DNA from: CAIZWU01 sp942492905
GTDB lineage: Bacteria; Verrucomicrobiota; Verrucomicrobiia; Verrucomicrobiales; V1-33
NCBI GenBank assembly: GCA_942492905.1
Contig: OW818657.1
Coordinates: 6,244,863 to 6,308,862, forward strand
Direction: 5' to 3'
Length of the DNA: 64,000 nt
Part shown: positions 58,900-64,000 of the stretch, piece by piece
How the letters are laid out: each line of letters begins with the position of its first letter
How positions within the stretch are numbered: position 1 is the stretch's first letter
The notes under the pieces: generated by a model
Told to the model about the DNA's origin: nothing
The model's database searches: none
What the model saw: the letters and a program-made list of their open reading frames with translations, nothing else
Made by a program: the position numbers and the translations under genes

Positions 58900-60006
58900 T
58901 CAGTCCACCTTGACCGTGCGCAGACGGTGATTTTCGCTGTCGCCAATGTAGAGCGTGCCGTCCTTGTCGATGAAGACCCCGTGGGGGCGGGCAAGTTGAC
59001 ATTGGCTGGCCATGCCTTCCGGGCCATCGCCTTTTTTTCCGTCGCCCACGACCACGTCAATCCTGCCGGTCTTCGGGTTTACCACGCGGATGCTGTGGCT
59101 TTCGGTGTCGGCGATATAGATTTTTCCACTAGCGGAAATTGCGAGTCCTTTGGGACCGGCCAGCTGGGCGTCTTTGGCGGGACCACGATTGCCCGCAAAA
59201 CCGGATTTGCCAGTGCCGGCCACGTGATGCAGCACGCGTTCCTTCAGATCCACCCGGTAGAGGGAATTGGCATCGCGCAAGGCCAGCCAGAGTTGGCCGG
59301 TAGCATCAAAAGCAATGGTGCGCGGCCCGCTGAGCGGCGTAGCGGTGGAAAACGGCGCGCCGTCGGCCGGAGCGGCTTTTTGCCCGGAGCCGCAAACCGT
59401 CTGCACGATTCCGGTTTCAGGGTTCCAGGTGCGGATGCGCTGGTTCCCCAGGTCACAAATGTAGAGGAGGCCGTCCGGGCCGAAGGTCTGACTGATCGGA
59501 TCCTTGAACAGCGCCTGGCCACCCGCTCCGCCATCGCCGCCAAACCCGGGTTTCCCAGTGCCGATGGGCGTGGAAAGGATGCCGGTTTTCAGGTCCAGAG
59601 CGCGGATGGCATGATTGGACATGTCGGAGATGTAAAGCCGGCCATCGGGACCGAATTGGATCTCATGCGGCTTGTTCAGCTGCGCCTTCAGGGCTGGGCC
59701 GCCATCGCCCCCGAAACCCGCCGTGCCTGTTCCGGCCACCGTAGTGATGATGCCCTTGTTATCAATCCGCCTCACCAGATGACCCTCGAATTCACAAAAG
59801 TAAAGCAATCCATCCGGTCCCCGGGTGATGCCGAAAGGATTGTTCATGGTGGCCTGCCGTGCCGTACCGCCATCGCCGCTATACCCTTTTTCGCCGGTAC
59901 CTGCTACGGTGCTTACCGGCGCCGCCGGCACCAGCGCAGAGGAAACCAGCAGGACCACGGCGGTGAATAACGAGGAGCGGATCATAAGAAAAGAGGCGAG
60001 GTTCAT
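58900..60006 (-). CDS. Secreted NHL-repeat protein
   Basis: A 368-residue exported protein (signal peptide MNLASFLMIRSSLFTAVVLLVSSALVPAAP). The body is a series of NHL repeats, for example PFGITRGPDGLLYFCEFEGHLVRRID, KPHEIQFGPDGRLYISDMSNHAIRAL and RPHGVFIDKDGTLYIGDSENHRLR, each with a G-D-G-x-A turn between, making a six-bladed beta-propeller. The family includes lyases and binding proteins; no catalytic residues can be pointed out here. The start overlaps the stop of the upstream zinc-ribbon gene (ATGA at 60003-60006), so the two are translationally coupled. Confidence 0.82.
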   Translation of the reverse strand: MNLASFLMIRSSLFTAVVLLVSSALVPAAPVSTVAGTGEKGYSGDGGTARQATMNNPFGITRGPDGLLYFCEFEGHLVRRIDNKGIITTVAGTGTAGFGGDGGPALKAQLNKPHEIQFGPDGRLYISDMSNHAIRALDLKTGILSTPIGTGKPGFGGDGGAGGQALFKDPISQTFGPDGLLYICDLGNQRIRTWNPETGIVQTVCGSGQKAAPADGAPFSTATPLSGPRTIAFDATGQLWLALRDANSLYRVDLKERVLHHVAGTGKSGFAGNRGPAKDAQLAGPKGLAISASGKIYIADTESHSIRVVNPKTGRIDVVVGDGKKGDGPEGMASQCQLARPHGVFIDKDGTLYIGDSENHRLRTVKVD

Positions 60007-61028
60007 TCTCCCCGGTCACTCTTGGTGGACCACAACTTGATCGCGGTGCCACAATACATGCAGCGGAACCATTGGAACAGCAGCAGATGCAACGCGAGGC
60101 TGGCAGTCTTCCCGAGACCCGGGATGGAATGGGCCTTGCGGTTTTTCACGCAATTTCTCGAATAGAAGAGATGGCAGCTGCAGATCCGGCAGCGGGCCTT
60201 GCTCAGCACCACCAACTGTGCGATCCCCAGCACTGCGAGCACGGCCGCCGCCACGTAAATCTCCTTTGCGTAATCGCTGGGCTGCGGCACTGCCCAGAAT
60301 AGCCAAGGGACCGCCACCACGGACGCCACCACCGCGACCCGCCACAGCAGGGAGATCAGAGCCCCGATCACCAGCAGTGCCGGATCGGGATGCACCACCC
60401 CGCGCCGCATCGTGCGGGGCAGTTCCTCGTTGGCCGTCACCCGTTCCATCTCGGCCGGATCCACCGGCTCGGAGGGGGCATCAATCGAGTGCCGGTTCAG
60501 CGGCGCCACCCGCATCGCTCCGGTTTGATAATCCTCAAAAGTGTTGAAACGCGATGCCACCAATTCCTCTTTGGCTGGTGCTGACACCATGCCGGCAGGC
60601 GTGACGGACCGGAAGCCCGGCAACGGGGTGCCTTGCAGGATTTCTCCGGGCAGCGGAGTGATGGGAGCAGCAGCAGCCGGGGCCCCGGCCGCAGCAAGCC
60701 GGGCGCGTTGGGCGGGAGGCACATATCCGCCGAGGACAGGCGCTTTCTCCCCGCGGGGCACCACAATGGCTTCCGGAATGTCATCGGTCTCCCCCGCTGC
60801 TGCCCCCATTGGAAAGGCGACTTCGCGGGCGAGTCCAGCCCAATGATGCACCATGTCCAAAGTCGGCGCCCGGTTCAGCCGGCCCTTTTTCCAAGCGGTT
60901 AATTCCAGGACCCGGTGCAACTCAGCCGGCGGAATCGCTGCCAGCATGGCTGGCGACTCAATGCCACAAGCCGTCAGCTGCTCAATCGCTTCTGGGGACA
61001 AGCCGGGGATGACAGTCAGGCTGGACAT
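60003..61028 (-). CDS. Membrane protein with N-terminal HhH-like domain and zinc-ribbon cysteines
   Basis: A 341-residue protein from the ATG at 61028. The N-terminal 60 residues (LTVIPGLSPEAIEQLTACGIESPAMLAAIPPAEL) resemble a DUF4332 or helix-hairpin-helix type domain. A Pro/Ala-rich linker follows, then two transmembrane helices (about 225-275) and two CxxC-like pairs, RCRICSCHLF and RCMYCG, that could bind zinc. I do not recognise a named family. It overlaps the NHL-repeat gene downstream by 4 bases, so they may work together at the membrane. Confidence 0.65.
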   Translation of the reverse strand: MSSLTVIPGLSPEAIEQLTACGIESPAMLAAIPPAELHRVLELTAWKKGRLNRAPTLDMVHHWAGLAREVAFPMGAAAGETDDIPEAIVVPRGEKAPVLGGYVPPAQRARLAAAGAPAAAAPITPLPGEILQGTPLPGFRSVTPAGMVSAPAKEELVASRFNTFEDYQTGAMRVAPLNRHSIDAPSEPVDPAEMERVTANEELPRTMRRGVVHPDPALLVIGALISLLWRVAVVASVVAVPWLFWAVPQPSDYAKEIYVAAAVLAVLGIAQLVVLSKARCRICSCHLFYSRNCVKNRKAHSIPGLGKTASLALHLLLFQWFRCMYCGTAIKLWSTKSDRGE

Positions 61029-61078
61029 GGTCTGGGAAAATAGCCGGCTTAAAATGAAGAAAGGATGAATCCCGCCCT

Positions 61079-63787
61079 TCAACTAAGGTTTTCCAACAGC
61101 TCCGTCAACTGCGCGACGCGGGCCGTGGAATCTTTCAGCCGGATGCGGTGTTCTTCCACCACCTCGGCCGGGGCGCGGGCGGTGAAGGTCTCGGAACCCA
61201 GCTTGGCTTCCGCTTTGGTGATTTCCTCAGCTGCCTTGCCGCGCTCCTGGGTGAGGCGGGCGCGCACGCCTTCCACATCCACCAGGCCGCCGAGCAGCAG
61301 GAAGATTTCGCCGGAGGGCGTCAGGGTGCCGGCCATGCCTTTGCCGGGTTTGAAGTCGGGATCGACTTTCAACGTTCCGGCCTGGGCGAGCAGGCGCAGG
61401 GTTTCCGACACGCCAGCCACCCACGCTCCGGCGGGCTTCAGGATGAAATCGGCAGTGCGGTTGGAGGCGAGGTCGCAGAGGGTTTTCAAATTCCGCACTC
61501 GGCTGGCGCTGTCATAAGTGGCGGCGGCCTGGGTCTGGGCTTCGGCGATGAGCGAGGGATCGATTCCCGCCAAAACCGGCGTGGTCGCCAGCGGTTGCTG
61601 CATTAGGAAGGTGCCGTGCGCACCGTAGCCGAGGGTGCGCCAGAGTTCCTCCGTGACGTGCGGCATGAAGGGATGCAGGTGGATCAGCAGGCGGCGAATG
61701 ACGGCGTCCATCACGCGCAGGGTGCCGGCTTTGCGGGCAGGATCGGCGTCCGGGGCGAAGTCGCTCTTGGCGGCCTCGAGAAAGCGGTCGCAGTAATTCC
61801 CCCAGAAGAAATCATACAACAATCCGGTGATCTGGCTGAAGCTGTATTCCTGATAGGCGGCTTCGAGATCGAGGCTGAGCTGGTCGAGCTTCGCCGCGAT
61901 ATCGAGGGCAAAAACGGAAACGTTGTCCGCCGTTAGGGCGTCGTCCCCGGTGGAGATTTCCCCGCCCTGCATGAGGCGGTAACGGCAGGCATTCCAGAGC
62001 TTGTTAGCGAAGTTCCGGCCTTCCTCGATGGACGATTCATCAAACTTCAGGTCCAGTCCCAGCGGCGCGCTGCGCATGATGCCGAAACGCAGGGCATCTG
62101 CCCCATACTTCGCTATCAAGTCGAGCGGATCCGGGGAATTGCCGAGGCTCTTGCTCATCTTCCGGCCCTGCTTGTCGCGGATGATGCCCGTGAAATACAC
62201 GTTATGGAACGGCAGCTCGCCCATCCATTCGTAACCCGCCATGATCATGCGGGCCACCCAGAAGAACAAAATATCCGGCCCGGTCACGAGGTCGGTGGTC
62301 GGATAGAATTTCTTCAACGTCGCGGTCTCCTCCGGCCAGCCCATCGTCGCGAATGGCCAGAGCCAGGAACTGAACCAGGTGTCGAGGACGTCGGGGTCCT
62401 GCTGCCAAGGGGATTTATAGGACTCAGAGGATTTATAGGACCTATCTGTCGTATCGGTCTTATCGCTCCTATCATCCGGCGCCTCCAAGCCGCAATACAC
62501 CTCACCCGTTTCTTGGTGATACCACACCGGAATTCTATGCCCCCACCAAAGCTGGCGGCTGATGCACCAGTCCTGGATGTTTTCCATCCAGTGCTCGTAA
62601 ACCTTTGCCCAGCGTTCCGGGTAGAACTTCATTCCCCCGCTGGCCACCACGGCTTTGGATTCCTCTACTTTTGGATATTTGAGGAACCATTGCTCGCTCA
62701 GGCGCGGCTCGATGGGCACGTCGGCGCGTTCGGAATAACCCACGTTGTTGCTGTGGGGTTCTTCTTTTTCGAGAACATCCTCTTCCTTGAGAATGGCGAT
62801 GGCGCGTTTCCGCCCCTCGAAGCGGTCGAGACCCGCGAGGTCCTTGCCGGCGAGGTCGTTCAGCACGCCGTTAGGGTGCAGCACGTCGATCACTTCCAGC
62901 TGATGCCGCTGACCAATTTCAAAGTCCGCCTTGTCGTGCGCGGGGGTCACTTTCAGCACGCCGGTGCCGAATTCAAAATCCACATGGTCATCGCCCACGA
63001 TGGGGATGGCGGCCTGGTTTTCCAAAGGCAGCGCCCGGCGCACGTGTTTGCCGATGAGGTGGGCGTAGCGCTCATCCTTGGGATTCACGGCCACGGCGGC
63101 ATCGCCCGGGATGGTCTCGGGTCGCGTGGTGGCGATGGTCAGCCAAGTGTCAGGCTCTTCCACCACCTGCACTTTGAAATAAATCATGGAGCCTTTTTGC
63201 GGCTTCATGATGACCTCCTCATCGCTCAGCGCGGTGAGGCTGGACGGGCACCAATTCACCATGCGTTTGCCGCGGTAGATCAGGCCTTTTTTGTAGAGAT
63301 CCACAAAGACGCGCTGCACGCACCGGCTGTAGTCCTCGTCCATGGTGAAGCGCTCGCGGGCCCAGTCGCAGGACGCGCCAAGTTTTTTCAACTGCTGGAT
63401 GATGATGCCGCCGTGCTTGTCCTTCCATTCCCAAATCTTCTCCACCAACCCCTCGCGCCCAAGGTCGTCGCGGTGCTTGATGGTGCCCAGCTTTTTCAGA
63501 TTTTTTTCCACCACATTCTGCGTGGCGATCCCCGCGTGGTCGGTGCCAGGCAGCCACATTACTTCAAATCCCTTCATCCGCGCGCGGCGGGCGAGGATAT
63601 CCTGAATGGTGTTATTGAGCACATGGCCGAGCGTGAGGATGCCCGTGACATTGGGCGGAGGGATCACGATACTGTAACCGGGTTTCGCCGAAGCCGGATC
63701 CGCGGAGAAGCACCCCGCCTCCAGCCACCGGGCATACCAAGTCTCTTCCACCTCACCAGGTGCATACGCTGTACTCAATTCTGCCAT
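61079..63787 (-). CDS. valS: Valyl-tRNA synthetase
   Basis: A 902-residue class I synthetase. I start at MAELSTAYAPGEVEETWYARWLEAGCF (63787) because the extra upstream residues lack similarity. The first signature reads TLGH (residues 52-55 in GILTLGHVLNN) where most ValRS have HMGH, and the second is GRKMSKSLGNSPDPLD. The editing and anticodon domains are complete, and the protein ends in the C-terminal coiled coil (LTQERGKAAEEITKAEAKLG). A Ser/Asp/Lys/Thr-rich insertion lies near residues 436-460 and is encoded by a microrepeat. The gene ends 50 bases before the zinc-ribbon gene start. Confidence 0.96.
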   Translation of the reverse strand: MAELSTAYAPGEVEETWYARWLEAGCFSADPASAKPGYSIVIPPPNVTGILTLGHVLNNTIQDILARRARMKGFEVMWLPGTDHAGIATQNVVEKNLKKLGTIKHRDDLGREGLVEKIWEWKDKHGGIIIQQLKKLGASCDWARERFTMDEDYSRCVQRVFVDLYKKGLIYRGKRMVNWCPSSLTALSDEEVIMKPQKGSMIYFKVQVVEEPDTWLTIATTRPETIPGDAAVAVNPKDERYAHLIGKHVRRALPLENQAAIPIVGDDHVDFEFGTGVLKVTPAHDKADFEIGQRHQLEVIDVLHPNGVLNDLAGKDLAGLDRFEGRKRAIAILKEEDVLEKEEPHSNNVGYSERADVPIEPRLSEQWFLKYPKVEESKAVVASGGMKFYPERWAKVYEHWMENIQDWCISRQLWWGHRIPVWYHQETGEVYCGLEAPDDRSDKTDTTDRSYKSSESYKSPWQQDPDVLDTWFSSWLWPFATMGWPEETATLKKFYPTTDLVTGPDILFFWVARMIMAGYEWMGELPFHNVYFTGIIRDKQGRKMSKSLGNSPDPLDLIAKYGADALRFGIMRSAPLGLDLKFDESSIEEGRNFANKLWNACRYRLMQGGEISTGDDALTADNVSVFALDIAAKLDQLSLDLEAAYQEYSFSQITGLLYDFFWGNYCDRFLEAAKSDFAPDADPARKAGTLRVMDAVIRRLLIHLHPFMPHVTEELWRTLGYGAHGTFLMQQPLATTPVLAGIDPSLIAEAQTQAAATYDSASRVRNLKTLCDLASNRTADFILKPAGAWVAGVSETLRLLAQAGTLKVDPDFKPGKGMAGTLTPSGEIFLLLGGLVDVEGVRARLTQERGKAAEEITKAEAKLGSETFTARAPAEVVEEHRIRLKDSTARVAQLTELLENLS
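62410..62474. repeat. TATAGGA/TATCG-type microrepeat inserted in valS
   Basis: GGATTTATAGGACTCAGAGG followed by a second ATTTATAGGACC and TATCxGTCxTATC copies is an imperfect tandem repeat in the valS coding region. It encodes RSDKTDTTDRSYKSSESYKS on the minus strand, an extension absent from typical ValRS at this point, in the linker just before the DVLDTWFSS motif. Confidence 0.65.
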
Positions 63788-64000
63788 AGGGCGCGGAATA
63801 TTCCGGCAAGCGGGGGATTGTAAAGAGGGGAAGTCCCCGATGCAGGACTTCAACCCGGGAAACGGCCATCAAAGCGATCGCAACAAGGGCTGGCGCTGGA
63901 GAAAATTCCACAATTGAAGCAACTCCGAACGGGCTGAATCGCGGTGTGTTTCCTTAACGATAGGAAAGGGTTCCCAACCGTGCGGAAAATCAGAGCTTAC
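63788..64000. other. Intergenic end of window
   Basis: No gene or RNA was recognised in the last 213 bases. It contains the likely valS promoter region and AT-poor sequence; no strong hairpin was seen. Confidence 0.35.

Noticed and set aside
62204..63823. 539-residue plus-strand open frame opposite valS
   Set aside because: His/Arg/Val-rich, with no domain; it is the antisense of a clear ValRS.

Overview
The window is GC-rich chromosomal DNA with dense coding on both strands, very long antisense shadow frames and few Shine-Dalgarno sequences. The gene set (YceH, PIN/TRAM protein, large secreted RCC1/PKD and NHL proteins, GH10 and GH32 enzymes, short AT-rich microrepeats inside coding linkers) suggests a free-living heterotroph of the Verrucomicrobiota. 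That assignment is inferred from gene content; there is no rRNA or tRNA in the window to confirm it.

Layout. 1-2559 (minus) is the start of an exopolysaccharide export operon: outer-membrane beta-barrel, Wza-like protein and the truncated start of a Wzz-like protein. 2846-19215 (plus) is the most interesting region, a compact biosynthetic cluster. It holds a nitrilase-fold amidase overlapping a six-domain NRPS (C-A-T-E-C*-T), then a hybrid PKS-NRPS (KS-AT-ACP-aminotransferase-C-A-T-TE) and an Sfp-type phosphopantetheinyl transferase. The NRPS carries the classical threonine code plus an epimerase, then a condensation domain that has lost its catalytic HH and has no adenylation domain. The second protein adds malonate, aminates the beta-keto group, condenses a probably aliphatic amino acid (valine-like code) and releases by thioesterase.

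19258-33838 is mostly housekeeping and accessory genes: a secreted RCC1-repeat protein, YceH, a FAH-family enzyme, a solitary Dcm-like cytosine methyltransferase, a YafK-like L,D-transpeptidase, a HAD hydrolase, an MFS carrier, acylphosphatase, a YhaM-like nuclease, a DUF2383 protein, a 54-aa entericidin-like lipoprotein, a TetR regulator with a perfect operator at its start, PyrD and PurC with a small overlapping PurS-like gene. 34275-36829 is an AT-richer patch with one secreted DUF7477-like gene and an ISAs1-family transposase remnant, probably acquired DNA.

36830-44269 holds a three-part MFS/PlsC/AMP-ligase-like fusion and a second polysaccharide locus (O-antigen ligase/polymerase-like protein, flippase, two methyltransferases). 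44389-55955 carries a GNAT acetyltransferase, a transglutaminase-like secreted protein, an AttH/CrtC-like protein, NIF3, PIN/TRAM, GH32, an RlmB-like methylase, Ndk, a GH10-like protein lacking the usual acid/base glutamate, and MetK with a clear terminator. 56107-58711 is a small redox/stress group (two SDRs, Rrf2 regulator, SnoaL-like protein) with two matching 19-bp palindromes that look like Rrf2 operators. 58900-63787 has an NHL-repeat protein, a zinc-ribbon membrane protein and ValS.
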